Source of the DNA: Brockia lithotrophica | Lineage (GTDB): Bacteria; Bacillota; Bacilli; Thermicanales; DSM-22653 | DNA: 64,000 nt | NCBI RefSeq assembly: GCF_003633725.1 | Contig: NZ_RBIJ01000001.1 | Span: 535,400-599,399, forward strand | Direction: 5' to 3' | Program-made: the position numbers and the translations under genes | Notes under the pieces: generated by a model | What the model was told of the DNA's origin: nothing | Databases searched by the model: none | Seen by the model: only the letters and a program-made list of their open reading frames with translations | Shown: positions 52,387-60,754 of the stretch, piece by piece | Numbering within the stretch: the first letter of the stretch is position 1 | Layout: each line of letters starts with the position of its first letter

Positions 52387-52649
52387 GACTAACCCTCCTT
52401 ATACAAACGTGCGTATTTGTCCTCCTCCCGCGGGCCGAGTGCCCCACGGAATGCCCATCCCTCGTCTGGCGGCGGCGGTGAGTCGAAATTGGGCATCTGC
52501 CGATTACCGGCTTTTCCTATTGTACCACAGGATGGGAGAACGAGCGCAGAACGGGGGACAGCCGTACTTCTTTTTGCCGCTTGGTGGAAAAACCGAAGGA
52601 TCATCGGCATGGACGCCGGTGTAAAAGGATGACACGAACGGACCGAATG
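52387..52649. other. Upstream region of the NifX-like gene
   Basis: About 260 bases. TACAAT on the minus strand (52519-52524) is a plausible -10, with a weak TGCGCT as -35 18 bases above. No gene or strong hairpin was seen before the tRNA terminator. Confidence 0.35.
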
Positions 52650-52683
52650 CAAACGAAAACGGCGCAGGGAAACCTGCGCCGTT
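52650..52683 (-). terminator. Terminator of the tRNA operon
   Basis: AACGGCGCAGG and CCTGCGCCGTT form a perfect 11-base stem with a GAAA-type loop. On the minus strand TTTTCGTTT follows. It ends the Pro-Leu-Val tRNA transcript. Confidence 0.88.
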
Positions 52684-52696
52684 GTTTGCTTTCGTA

Positions 52697-52773
<77 letters not shown>

Positions 52774-52777
52774 ACCT

Positions 52778-52862
52778 TGGTGCGGTGGGCGAGACTCGAA
52801 CTCGCACGCCTTGCGGCACTACCCCCTCAAGATAGCGTGTCTACCAATTCCACCACCACCGC
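52778..52862 (-). tRNA. tRNA-Leu (anticodon GAG)
   Basis: The acceptor GCGGTGG pairs with CCACCGC, then A and encoded CCA. The anticodon loop TTGAGGG gives GAG, and a long variable arm (GTGCCGCAAGGCGT-like) is typical of leucine tRNAs. Second of the operon, four bases from tRNA-Val. Confidence 0.95.
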
Positions 52863-52925
52863 ACATGACGGTACCAGAGCCTCTCGGTTCCGGCACCTGA
52901 ACCTGCCCGCGGCAGGATGTAGGCC

Positions 52926-53001
52926 TGGTCGGAACGGCGGGACTTGAACCCGCGACCTTACCCACCCCAAGGGTACGCGCTACCACCTGCGCCACGTCCC
53001 G
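52926..53001 (-). tRNA. tRNA-Pro (anticodon GGG)
   Basis: The acceptor CGGGACG pairs with CGTTCCG (one G-T pair), then A and encoded CCA. The unusual C1-G72 pair, D arm GGCGCAGGTGGTAGCGC and anticodon loop TTGGGGT (GGG) identify proline. First tRNA of the operon, 34 bases below a near-consensus promoter. Confidence 0.95.
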
Positions 53002-53035
53002 ACGTTTGGCTCCCTTTCGCGAACCGGCAAGAAAC

Positions 53036-53064
53036 ATCATACCGAATCCGTCGGCGGACGTCAA
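53036..53064 (-). promoter_or_regulatory. Promoter of the tRNA-Pro-Leu-Val operon
   Basis: On the minus strand TTGACG (53059-53064) and TATGAT (53036-53041) are 17 bases apart. A direct-repeat unit with an A-tract and T-tract abuts the -35 on its upstream side and could act as an UP element. Confidence 0.8.
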
Positions 53065-53156
53065 GGGGGATCCGAAAAGTTTTTTCGTGGGGTGACGGAC
53101 TGGATCTCCGCGGCGACAGCGGTTACGTGGGGGTCTGAAAAGTTTTCTCGTGGGGG
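53065..53156. repeat. Pair of 27-28 base direct repeats upstream of the tRNA promoter
   Basis: Unit one (53065-53092) and unit two (53129-53156) both read GGGGG, a short spacer, GAAAAGTTTT, then TCG or CTCG, then TGGGG, with only a few differences, 64 bases apart. Each contains an A-tract/T-tract core. No transposase or tRNA fragment lies between them. Confidence 0.7.
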
Positions 53157-53265
53157 TGCCCCTCCCCGTGTCCGCCCGCGCCCTCCCCTAGAGATCCCGG
53201 GGAATTTGCAGGAGACGGCCGTGCAGCGGCGGCTTCGGGTCCTCTTGGACGTACACGGGATGAGC

Positions 53266-53655
53266 TTACGGATCGGATCCCGGAAGGAAGCGCACGGCGT
53301 TTCGCGTCCCCGCCTCCAGGCGATTCCCGAGAAACTTCCCAAGAGAGGCGAGAAACCCTTCTTCTACCCCGAGAGGGTCGGAAGGCGCGGAGTGCGAAAC
53401 CTCGCGCGTTTCTTCGGAGGTCTCCGGCCCGGTATGCGCATCCCTACGTGCCGCATCGTCCGTCGGGGAAGTGCGTACCTCGGAGACGGCGTGCGGGCCA
53501 GAAGAAGCCGCCTGATTCGATGCGGTACTTCGTTCTCCCCCCGACCCCGCCGCAGGGCGGTCGCGTACGAGTTCGCCGAAGCTGAGACCTAATACGAAGC
53601 CGAAAAAAAACGCCAGGGCGAGGACGAGGCTTACCGTGAGAAAGGAGTTCTTCAC
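53266..53655 (-). CDS. yqxA: YqxA-like protein (DUF3679 position), membrane-anchored
   Basis: A 129-residue protein with an N-terminal membrane helix (VSLVLALAFFFGFVLGLSFG), then a hydrophilic Ser/Ala/Glu-rich region and a short amphipathic end (GFLASLGKFLGNRLEAGTR). Sequence resemblance to YqxA is limited to the helix plus the C-terminal GxxLG block. The name rests mostly on position, as in B. subtilis where gpr-spoIIP-yqxA are consecutive. Its ATG overlaps the spoIIP stop (ATGA), so the two are co-translated. Function is unknown, and expression in sporulation is expected. Confidence 0.6.
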   Translation of the reverse strand: MKNSFLTVSLVLALAFFFGFVLGLSFGELVRDRPAAGSGGERSTASNQAASSGPHAVSEVRTSPTDDAARRDAHTGPETSEETREVSHSAPSDPLGVEEGFLASLGKFLGNRLEAGTRNAVRFLPGSDP

Positions 53656-54719
53656 TTTGCCTCCCCTCCGTTTTCGCCGACGATCTGGCGGACGACGGGA
53701 ACGGCATCCGCGTAGTACTCAAAGAACACCCGGGCGAGAAGACGGGCGGTGCGCTCGCTTTCCTCGCGCGTATTTTCGATGCCGCCGATTTCCACGGTCA
53801 GGGCGTTCGGGGAGAGGGACTGATTGTACTCTCCGTTCCGTCCTTCCGTCCGCTCGTGGTACACCGTAGGCCGTGTGATTCCGGGGTAGCGCGCCTCGAG
53901 ACGGCGGACGAGTTCCTGGGCAAGGGCGGCGTTCGCCTGCCAGTTTGGATTTCCCTTTCCGATCACAAACATGACCTTGGCGTAGGGGCGTCCGTCGATT
54001 TGCACGGTCGACTGCTCTCGGGGGACGCCGTCGCGGTGGATGTCGAACACGTAGGTGATGCGCGGGTTTTTGGAGAGGTAGGTCTCTACGACCTCGCGCG
54101 ATTTGGCATACGAGTGCCCGTAGGTGAGCCCGTCGCGGAGGAGGAGGGCGTAGATGTCCGTCGTGTCGTGCAAGGTCGGAACGCCCAGGCGGTTGAGCTC
54201 GTCGACGAAGGCCTTGCCTACGAGGGTGATGTTCACCTCGGGATCAAGGCCATAGCTCTCCTTTCGCCCGCGGGTGACCTCGACCCACGACTCGCGGTTG
54301 TGCGTGTGGTAGACCAGCACCACGGGGAGGTTGGCCTTGACCTGGGCGAGGTCCGGCTTGGGAGCGTGTACGGGAAGCCCTTGCTCCGAAGGCTCTTGGG
54401 TCGGGGGCTTCCCTTCTCCTTTCTCCTTCGGCGGGAGTACCCCGGAAAGATCCCCGGGAAGGGGGGCGTCGCTCCCCGCTCCGCTCGCGTACGGATCGGG
54501 AAGTCCTCCGAGCAGCGGTAGCTTCGAGACTACGGCGTGTGCGAGCGTCTCGCGGTCGACCGTCTCCCCGTACGGAGGCAAAAGGAGGGTGAGGTGGGTT
54601 TGGGGCGGCAAAGAGGCAAAGGACTTCCCGAGGGCCATTCCTAAAACAGCAATGCCCCCGACGACGAAGAGGAAGTCGAGGAGGAAAGAAACGGGCGAGA
54701 ATTTCCGCGTACGTCGCAC
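53652..54719 (-). CDS. spoIIP: Stage II sporulation protein P (peptidoglycan hydrolase)
   Basis: A 355-residue membrane-anchored enzyme of the DMP complex, which with SpoIID and SpoIIM thins septal peptidoglycan to drive engulfment. One N-terminal helix (FLLDFLFVVGGIAVLGMAL) precedes a Pro-rich spacer and the amidase/endopeptidase domain with the zinc-site histidines in VLVYHTHNRESW and FDIHRDGVPR, plus TVEIGGIENTREE with the catalytic glutamate. The GTG at 54719 has AAGGGGGGG before it. The frame to 54815 has no signal. It follows gpr by 92 bases and overlaps the yqxA-like gene, the conserved Bacillus order. Confidence 0.93.
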   Translation of the reverse strand: MRRTRKFSPVSFLLDFLFVVGGIAVLGMALGKSFASLPPQTHLTLLLPPYGETVDRETLAHAVVSKLPLLGGLPDPYASGAGSDAPLPGDLSGVLPPKEKGEGKPPTQEPSEQGLPVHAPKPDLAQVKANLPVVLVYHTHNRESWVEVTRGRKESYGLDPEVNITLVGKAFVDELNRLGVPTLHDTTDIYALLLRDGLTYGHSYAKSREVVETYLSKNPRITYVFDIHRDGVPREQSTVQIDGRPYAKVMFVIGKGNPNWQANAALAQELVRRLEARYPGITRPTVYHERTEGRNGEYNQSLSPNALTVEIGGIENTREESERTARLLARVFFEYYADAVPVVRQIVGENGGEAK

Positions 54720-54811
54720 GACGCACCCCCCCTTGCTTGTCCGAGTCGGATCTCCCGCGCGTCTCGGTAGATCACCGTATGCAAGGGGGGGCGGTCGTAT
54801 TCCCGAAAGCC

Positions 54812-55906
54812 TCAAAAGACGCCGTAGTTGTCCGCCGTGACGTCGGGGTGAAGGGCGCGGTTCAGCGCCGCAGCCAAAAAGGTGGCGGCCCGGTCGATGA
54901 AGGCGTCGATGTCTTTGGGGGTGACGATGAAGTTGTACTCTACGGGGCCGAGGACCTCGACGAAGAGGGAGCGGCGCTCGTCGTCCGAAAGCTCTCCGAG
55001 AAAACCCAAGATTGCCTGACGCACCTCGGACGTAGGTTTGGATTCGCGTATGGGCGAGGAGGTAATCCCGGGAAGCGCGTCGGGAGAGACGAGCCTCCCC
55101 CTTGGCGGAGGATCGGCCTCCCAGGACAACTGCCGTCCGATCGAGCGCTCGAGGACGTGGAGCGTATCGGCCACAATCGTCGCGGCGTCTACCACCGTGG
55201 GGATCCCGACGGCGAGCACGGGTACCCCGAGTTCTTCCCGCGTGAGCGGTCGGCGCTTCATACCCAGACCCGACCCCGGCACGATCCCCGTGTCCGAAAG
55301 TTGCACCGTCGTGTGCAGGCGATCGAGGCGGTGGGCGCGCAGAGCGTCGACGGCGACAATGGCCCGAGGGGCGACGGCGCGCGCCAGCGCGGCGACGATT
55401 TCCCCCGTTTCGATCCCCGTCGTCCCCAAAACCCCAGGGGCCACGGCGGCTACGGGCCGAAACCCAGAAACGTCGACGCCTTCCGCGCCAAAGAGGTGAT
55501 TCGTGACGTGAACGCGGGCAACGACTTCGGGGCCGAGGGCGTCTGGCGTGACGTCGCGGTTGCCGAGCCCGACGACGAGCACGAGATCGTCTGGACCGAT
55601 CCCGAAATCCGCGAAATACCGGTGCATCTCGGAGGCGAGGCGGTCTACGACGCGGGGAAGGAACGTGCGGTCTTCTTCGCGCAGGCGAGGGGCTTCGAGA
55701 GTCGTGTACCTCCCCTTCGCCTTCCCGAGGCGGTCCGCCGCGGCGTCCGTGCGAATTTCCATGCGCGTGATCCGCATGCCGTCCTCCTCTTCGACGTCTA
55801 CCTCTACTCCGTCCACATCTCCCCCGTCGCGGGCGCGAACGGCCTCTCGCGCTTCTAGGGCTAAGTCCGTACGCATGAGATCCGGAAAGGCTAGAGGGCG
55901 TTCCAT
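54812..55906 (-). CDS. gpr: Germination protease GPR
   Basis: A 364-residue protease that degrades small acid-soluble spore proteins at germination. The zymogen is cleaved near the N-terminal MRTDLALEAREA, which resembles the SASP cleavage motif TD-Φ-A-x-E. Core family segments: LVLVVGLGNRDVTPDALGP, VAAVAPGVLGTTGIETGEI, AIVAVDALRAH, the TVQLSDTGIVPGSGLG loop and AVGIPTVVDAATIV. The ATG at 55906 gives the usual length. In Bacillus gpr follows rpsT directly, while here sqr, a small gene and mgsA lie between them. Confidence 0.95.
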   Translation of the reverse strand: MERPLAFPDLMRTDLALEAREAVRARDGGDVDGVEVDVEEEDGMRITRMEIRTDAAADRLGKAKGRYTTLEAPRLREEDRTFLPRVVDRLASEMHRYFADFGIGPDDLVLVVGLGNRDVTPDALGPEVVARVHVTNHLFGAEGVDVSGFRPVAAVAPGVLGTTGIETGEIVAALARAVAPRAIVAVDALRAHRLDRLHTTVQLSDTGIVPGSGLGMKRRPLTREELGVPVLAVGIPTVVDAATIVADTLHVLERSIGRQLSWEADPPPRGRLVSPDALPGITSSPIRESKPTSEVRQAILGFLGELSDDERRSLFVEVLGPVEYNFIVTPKDIDAFIDRAATFLAAALNRALHPDVTADNYGVF

Positions 55907-55952
55907 ACCCGTCCCTCCTCGCGAAGTCGGTCCCTTTTTCTCGTTTGCACTA

Positions 55953-56005
55953 TTGACATAGTGACATCATGGGTGCTAGACTGTGATTGTGACAAAGTTG
56001 TGTCA
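55953..56005 (+). promoter_or_regulatory. Promoter and TGACA-repeat operator upstream of sqr
   Basis: A consensus TTGACA (55953-55958) and TAGACT (55977-55982) are 18 bases apart. TGACAT recurs at 55954 and 55962, and TGACA-N6-TGTCA (55990-56005) is a perfect inverted repeat over the expected start of transcription. This looks like a regulated promoter with a long leader (about 270 bases) before sqr. The rest of the leader shows no clear riboswitch. Confidence 0.65.
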
Positions 56006-56265
56006 GCCCCAGCCCGGGGATGTATGTCTTTCGGGGCATCCTAGGGACGTCTCGAAGGACGACGGAAGCGCTTGCCTCTAGGCCAAAATGCAACCGCTCG
56101 CACAACCGCTTTCACTCGCCGGATGCGAGCCCACGGGCCGACCGAAACTCTCGGAGAGCGGAGGGCGGCACAAAGATCGCACCGGGGCAGTCGGGAAAGC
56201 GCATGCGAAAGCGCATACGCCTTTCCTCCCGAGGTAGTCTGCTCCGGAAGAAAGGAGGACACACC

Positions 56266-57690
56266 ATGGCCCGCATCGTGATTCTCGGGTCCGGCTTTGC
56301 CGGTCAGACTGCCGCCTTTTATCTCCGCAAGTACATCGGCAAGCGGAACCACGAGGTCGTCATGGTCACGCCCGCCGAGTACTTCACGTACCAACCCTCG
56401 CTCGTCTGGGTCGGCGTCGACCGGATGAAGGTCCACCAGGCCACCTTCCCCCTGGAGCCGGTGTACCGCAAGTTCAACATCACCTACAAGCGAGCCTACG
56501 CCCGCGAAATCCATCCCGAAACGCAGAAGGTCGTCATCGAATACGTGGGCGGCGGACGCGAGGAGATCTCCTACGACTACCTCGTGAACGCCACCGGGCC
56601 TCATCTCGCCTTTGAAGAGACGCCGGGCATGGGTCCCGAGCACGGGACCACCTACTCCATCTGCACGGCGTCTCACGCCGAAGAGACGCGCAAGGCATAC
56701 CTCCAAATCGTCGAACGCCTGAAGCAAGGGGACCGAGTCAAGATCGTGATCGGCGTCGGCCACCCCACGGCAACGTGCCAGGGGGCGGCCGTGGAGTACA
56801 TCACGAACGTACACGCGGACCTCGTCCGCCGCGGACTCCGCCACAACGCGGAGATTACCTGGCTTTCCAACGAACCGGAGCTCGGCGATCTCGGCGTGGG
56901 CGGCCTCGTCTTCCGCCGGGGCGACAAGATCGTCACCTCCCGCGACGTAAGCGAGGCCTTGTACGGGGAGTTCGGCATCAAGACGCAAATCCAGACGGCG
57001 GTAACGCGCGTGGAACCGGGAAAAATCTACTGGGAAAACGCCCGCGGCGAACAGGGGGTTCTCCCGTACGACTTCGCCATGCTCATCCCGCCCTTTAAGG
57101 GGGCGCGCATCGCCTACGTAGGCCGTGACGGAAGCGACCTCACGAAGGAGCTCACAAACCCTGCGGGATTCCTCAAGGTCGACGGCCGGTACGGGAAGAA
57201 GTGGGAGGAGCTCACGGAAGACGACTGGCCCAAGCTCTACCAGAACCCCATCTTCCCCAACATCTTTGCCGCCGGAATCGCGTTTGCCCCGCCGGGGGCG
57301 GTGTCGAAGCCGCTCTACACACCTTCCGGACGGCTCATCCAGCCGACGGTCCCCCGCACGGGCATGACGGCCTCGCTCATCGGAATGGCTGTGGCGAAAA
57401 ACCTCGTCGACCTGCTTCACGGACGCCCCGCGTCCCACGAAGAGCCGATGACGGAAATGCCGGGCTCGTGCGTGGCCTCGCTGGACGCTTCCATTTTCCG
57501 CGGCGAAGCCTCGACGATCATCATGTACCCGGTAGTGCCCAACTACAAGCTCTACCCCGAATTCGGGCGCGACCCGGACATCACGCGGATGGAGCTTGGG
57601 CTTGCCGGTGCATGGATCAAGCGGATCCTGCACACGACGTTCATCTACAAGATGAAGGGCCTCCCCGGTTGGAGCTACATTCCCGGCTAA
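56266..57690 (+). CDS. sqr: Sulfide:quinone oxidoreductase (FAD flavoprotein)
   Basis: A 474-residue monotopic membrane flavoenzyme that oxidises sulfide to sulfane sulfur or polysulfide and reduces quinone. The FAD motif is IVILGSGFAGQTAAFYLRKY, followed by a conserved FTYQPSLVWVGVDRM, YDYLVNATGPHL and a second FAD contact IFAAGIAFAPPG. Three cysteines at 133, 171 and 402 correspond in order to the three redox cysteines of SQRs. The C-terminus (LAGAWIKRILHTTFIYKMKG) has the amphipathic helices used for membrane binding. Start: ATG at 56266 with AAAGGAGG; the frame upstream to 56020 is leader. A flavocytochrome c or NDH-2 role is less likely because of the cysteines. It is followed by a small partner gene. 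Confidence 0.88.
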   Translation: MARIVILGSGFAGQTAAFYLRKYIGKRNHEVVMVTPAEYFTYQPSLVWVGVDRMKVHQATFPLEPVYRKFNITYKRAYAREIHPETQKVVIEYVGGGREEISYDYLVNATGPHLAFEETPGMGPEHGTTYSICTASHAEETRKAYLQIVERLKQGDRVKIVIGVGHPTATCQGAAVEYITNVHADLVRRGLRHNAEITWLSNEPELGDLGVGGLVFRRGDKIVTSRDVSEALYGEFGIKTQIQTAVTRVEPGKIYWENARGEQGVLPYDFAMLIPPFKGARIAYVGRDGSDLTKELTNPAGFLKVDGRYGKKWEELTEDDWPKLYQNPIFPNIFAAGIAFAPPGAVSKPLYTPSGRLIQPTVPRTGMTASLIGMAVAKNLVDLLHGRPASHEEPMTEMPGSCVASLDASIFRGEASTIIMYPVVPNYKLYPEFGRDPDITRMELGLAGAWIKRILHTTFIYKMKGLPGWSYIPG

Positions 57691-57735
57691 GGGCATACGG
57701 GCCCGAGAAACCTTCGGCAAAGGGAGGGAATTTCC

Positions 57736-57945
57736 ATGGCCATTCGCTCGGAGGAGTTGGTCGCGCTGCCTCGAATGGGTCACGAGGAAATTCGCAAGGC
57801 GCCTCCGTTCTCGCGCTTCTGGCGGAAATGCTACCTGTATCAGATGTACCGCTTTGCCGTGATCAACATCCGCATGCTCATGGCGATCTTCGGCCAACCC
57901 GCAAAAAAGATCAAAGAGCAGATGCGGGAGGAAGAAAGGAAGTAG
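57736..57945 (+). CDS. Small basic protein encoded with sqr
   Basis: A 69-residue protein 45 bases after sqr with a good GGGAGGGA site before its ATG. It has a polar N-terminus (LPRMGHEEIRKAPPFSRF), an amphipathic to hydrophobic stretch (YLYQMYRFAVINIRMLMAIFG) and a basic/acidic tail (KKIKEQMREEERK). I do not recognise it. Placement before the shared terminator shows it is in the sqr transcript, and the middle helix could bind the membrane or the SQR surface. Candidate accessory or anchor subunit. Confidence 0.7.
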   Translation: MAIRSEELVALPRMGHEEIRKAPPFSRFWRKCYLYQMYRFAVINIRMLMAIFGQPAKKIKEQMREEERK

Positions 57946-58013
57946 AGCGGGAGAGCCCCCGAAAGTTCCCAGGTGCGCCGAATCCCTGGCGTTCGGGAAC
58001 GCAGGAAAAGCCA

Positions 58014-58049
58014 GGCGCTCCGGGCAGAGCCGCGTCCGGAGCGCCTTTT
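58014..58049 (+). terminator. Terminator of the sqr unit
   Basis: GGCGCTCCGG and CCGGAGCGCC form a 10-base stem with a 12-base loop, followed by four T and CG. An A-run on the left side could make it act on mgsA transcripts as well. Confidence 0.85.
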
Positions 58050-58061
58050 CGTTTCCCTTCT

Positions 58062-58547
58062 TCAGGCGAGGGCTTCGGCGCAGCGGCGGCAGAAGTCGTT
58101 TCCGTCGTCGTGCGCCTGTCCGCGGTACACCGCCCGGAAGTCCAAGAGGCCCTCACCCAAGGCACGTAAGAGGACCTCCGCCGTCCCTTCGTTTGTGGCA
58201 ATGGGGACGTCGTACACGTCGGCGACGCGCAGGAGCGCGCTCACGTCGGGTTCGTGGGGCTGTGCGGTGAGCGGGTCGCGGAGGAAGATTACGGCGTCGA
58301 CGAGGTTGCAGGCGATTAGGGCTCCGATCTGTTGGTCCCCGCCATACGGGCCGGAAGCAAAGGGGCGTACGGGAAGCCCCACTTCCTCCCGCAGCCGTTT
58401 CCCCGTCGTACCTGTGGCGAAGAGGACGTGCCTCTCGAGAAGCGGACGGTACGCGGTGAGGAGGCGGACGAGGTCGTCCTTTTTGCGGTCGTGGGCGATG
58501 AGGGCGATGTGAAGCGTCGGACGCTGTTCGGGCGAAACCACGTTCAT
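58062..58547 (-). CDS. mgsA: Methylglyoxal synthase
   Basis: A 161-residue enzyme that converts dihydroxyacetone phosphate to methylglyoxal and phosphate, bypassing lower glycolysis when phosphate is short. Signatures: [29 protein letters not shown] (phosphate site), [14 protein letters not shown], the catalytic aspartate in [17 protein letters not shown] and [15 protein letters not shown]. The ATG at 58547 is used. Its ribosome site is weak (GGGGG), and the frame remains open to 58688. It is convergent with the sqr unit and divergent from rpsT. Confidence 0.94.
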   Translation of the reverse strand: MNVVSPEQRPTLHIALIAHDRKKDDLVRLLTAYRPLLERHVLFATGTTGKRLREEVGLPVRPFASGPYGGDQQIGALIACNLVDAVIFLRDPLTAQPHEPDVSALLRVADVYDVPIATNEGTAEVLLRALGEGLLDFRAVYRGQAHDDGNDFCRRCAEALA

Positions 58548-58571
58548 CCCCCGCTCAGGCGCAATCCTCCC

Positions 58572-58600
58572 TTGCGCCTTCTCCTTGTACATGGTAGACT
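58572..58600 (+). promoter_or_regulatory. Promoter of rpsT
   Basis: TTGCGC (58572-58577) and TAGACT (58595-58600) are 17 bases apart. The transcript would have a leader of about 145 bases, long enough for feedback control by S20. Confidence 0.55.
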
Positions 58601-58753
58601 GTTTTTCGTGACTCTCGACGAGATGCGGTTCATGCGGAGCGCCGCACGGAACGTTCGCCTCACATTGTACGGAAGAAGCGGCATGCACGCACGCGCATTC
58701 CCATACGGAAGACGCGAAACCGCAACCATCCGACTCATCGAGGAGGGGATTTC

Positions 58754-59059
58754 ATGCCCAATACGCGGTCGGCGGAAAAGCGCCTGCGCCAGAGCTTGAA
58801 GCGGCGCCAGCGCAACCTGCTCATCAAGGCGGACCTGCGCATCCGCATCAAGCAACTCGAGCGTGCGATCAAAAACGGAGAACCTCTGGAAAAGGTCCGC
58901 GAACTGTACAACATCGCCGCCAAGCGCCTTGAAATGGCCGCGTCCAAGGGCGTCATCCATCGGAACAAGGCAGCGCGCAAGAAATCGCGCCTTATGGCCA
59001 AGGTAAACGCGTACGCCGCAAGTCTCGCGCAAACAGGCGGCTCTGCGGAAGAAGCCTAA
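58754..59059 (+). CDS. rpsT: 30S ribosomal protein S20
   Basis: A 101-residue basic protein that binds 16S rRNA. It begins MPNTRSAEKRLRQSLKRRQR, with the family patterns I(K)xLERAIKNGE, LYNIAAKRLEMAASKGVIHRNKAARKKSRL. The ATG has AGGAGGGG upstream. It is a single gene with a strong terminator. Divergent holA on its other side reproduces the Bacillus order. Confidence 0.97.
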   Translation: MPNTRSAEKRLRQSLKRRQRNLLIKADLRIRIKQLERAIKNGEPLEKVRELYNIAAKRLEMAASKGVIHRNKAARKKSRLMAKVNAYAASLAQTGGSAEEA

Positions 59060-59062
59060 GCG

Positions 59063-59090
59063 CCGGCCCCAAGGGGGGCCGGTTTTTTTT
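59063..59090 (+). terminator. Terminator of rpsT
   Basis: CCGGCCCC and GGGGCCGG form an 8-base stem with loop AAGG, followed by eight T. Confidence 0.95.
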
Positions 59091-59285
59091 ATCCCCTGAT
59101 AATCTTTTCTTTGCACCGCTGCACCACGCAAAGAAAAGAAACCGAGGAGAGCAAAGGAACGTGCCCTTCGTACGGGAAAACCGAAGGGATGCTAAAGAAG
59201 CGTGCAATGGGCAAAAGAGACACGGGATCAGCAAAGATGCGTTCGGGCGTCAGGACCGCGCCTTTTTCGTCCGAAAAGAAGGACC

Positions 59286-60557
59286 TCATCCTGCCGACGA
59301 AGACGAACGGGTGGGACGGGCGACCTTCGTCGCGATTTCGAGAAAAAACAACCATAGGGCTTCGCGCCGTTCTTCTTCGCGGTAGATGCTCTTGAAGCGC
59401 CCGTCCAACTCCGCGGCTTCGAGGTAGAAGCGTACGAGCTCTTCCTCGGAATAGCGAGCGCTTTCGCGCAGGGCCATACGGACGGCGTAAGGATGCATGC
59501 CGGAGGCGCGGGCGAGCTCCGATTCCGTACGGTGTCCCCGCTCTTGCAGGTGACGGAGGACGAGGAAACGCTCGATGCGCTGCGCGACGAGGGCGAGGAG
59601 CCGAATCGCCTGGTTTGGGCCGCCGGGAAGGGCCGACCAGTGCATTTCCATCTCCCGCACGTCTCCGCGCCATACGGCGGAAAGGAGGGGAAAGGCGTCC
59701 CCTTCTTCCGGAGGCGGGACGAGGAGGCGGACGTCTTCGCCGTCGAGCGCCTCGCCCTTCCGAGTTCGGGCGTAGAGGAGAATTTTGTCTACGGCGAGAC
59801 GCAAGGCCGAGTACTCCGCGGGCAACGCGTACTCGAGGTAGGCCAACGCGTCTTCCGTAAACCGTACACCGTTCGCACGGGCGACCTCCTGTACGAAGGC
59901 GACGCGCTGCCGCGCTCCGGGGAGCGCGAGGGTGAGTACGCCCGCGGCACGTCGTTCCACCCAGGCAACCGTGCGCTTGCGCCGATCGAGGTGTGCTTGC
60001 GGCACGAAGACGACGAGTGCGGTCTCCGGCGGCCAACTTCGCCCCGCTTCCTCCGCCCAGGCCTCGAAATCCTTGAGGGACTTGCCGCCCTCCGCCGTCC
60101 CGAGAAACGTCGCTCCCTTTACCCAGAGGATCTTACCCGAGGAGAAAAACGATCCGGAGGCCCACTCCCGAACCACAGCCTCCCACCCGTCGGCCTCCGC
60201 GTCGAGGACGACGGTTTCAAATCCCTCCGCCGCAAGGGACGACGCGCCCGTCTCGGGCTTCGCCGGATCGAGCGCGGCGAGGTCCAACTTCTGGCTCCAT
60301 TGCGGAAAGGAGGCGGAAACGGCTGCGCAAAACCGAGCGCCGAGTTCCCCTCCGGGACAAGCGCCCCCTTCCTCCTCCCCTTCCCGCCGAATTCCGTCTC
60401 CCCCCTGCCGGAGAGAGGCTATCAGAAAGCGGGCTACCGCCTCGAGGAGAGACACATCCTCCCCGACGAGTACAGCGAGGGGAAGTTTTCCCTTCGGTTC
60501 GTCCTCTTGAGCGGCCGAACGCCTCCTCTTCTGCTTGTCCGATGAAGAAGCGGTCAC
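59286..60557 (-). CDS. holA: DNA polymerase III delta subunit
   Basis: A 423-residue clamp-loader delta subunit that opens the beta sliding clamp. It is of the YqeN/HolA type: a divergent AAA+ module without a Walker A (LPLAVLVGEDVSLLEAVARFLIAS, ILWVKGATFLG), a middle segment RFTEDALAYLEYALPAEYSALRLAVDKILLYA, the ALPGGPNQAIRLLALVAQRIERFLVLRHL block and a C-terminal collar helix bundle. It is about 80 residues longer than usual because of Gly/Glu-rich inserts at residues 40-75 (REGEEEGGACPGG). The GTG at 60557 behind GGGGGGGG is chosen, and the frame upstream to 61571 is noise. Position next to rpsT agrees with Bacillus. Confidence 0.88.
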   Translation of the reverse strand: MTASSSDKQKRRRSAAQEDEPKGKLPLAVLVGEDVSLLEAVARFLIASLRQGGDGIRREGEEEGGACPGGELGARFCAAVSASFPQWSQKLDLAALDPAKPETGASSLAAEGFETVVLDAEADGWEAVVREWASGSFFSSGKILWVKGATFLGTAEGGKSLKDFEAWAEEAGRSWPPETALVVFVPQAHLDRRKRTVAWVERRAAGVLTLALPGARQRVAFVQEVARANGVRFTEDALAYLEYALPAEYSALRLAVDKILLYARTRKGEALDGEDVRLLVPPPEEGDAFPLLSAVWRGDVREMEMHWSALPGGPNQAIRLLALVAQRIERFLVLRHLQERGHRTESELARASGMHPYAVRMALRESARYSEEELVRFYLEAAELDGRFKSIYREEERREALWLFFLEIATKVARPTRSSSSAG

Positions 60558-60754
60558 GTCGTTCCCCCCCCAAAGGGAAAGGGGCCTTACGGCCCCGACG
60601 CCACCTTTCCCTCTATGGAAACGCCGAGCATTCGTCCGCGGACCGACTGCTCGGGCGGGAAGCGTGGCGATCTTAGTGTGTGCCGACCGCACGCGAGCGT
60701 ACGCGCCGAGTGCGGAACGAATCCCGCCAAATTGTGCCTCGGACGTTGTCCGAG

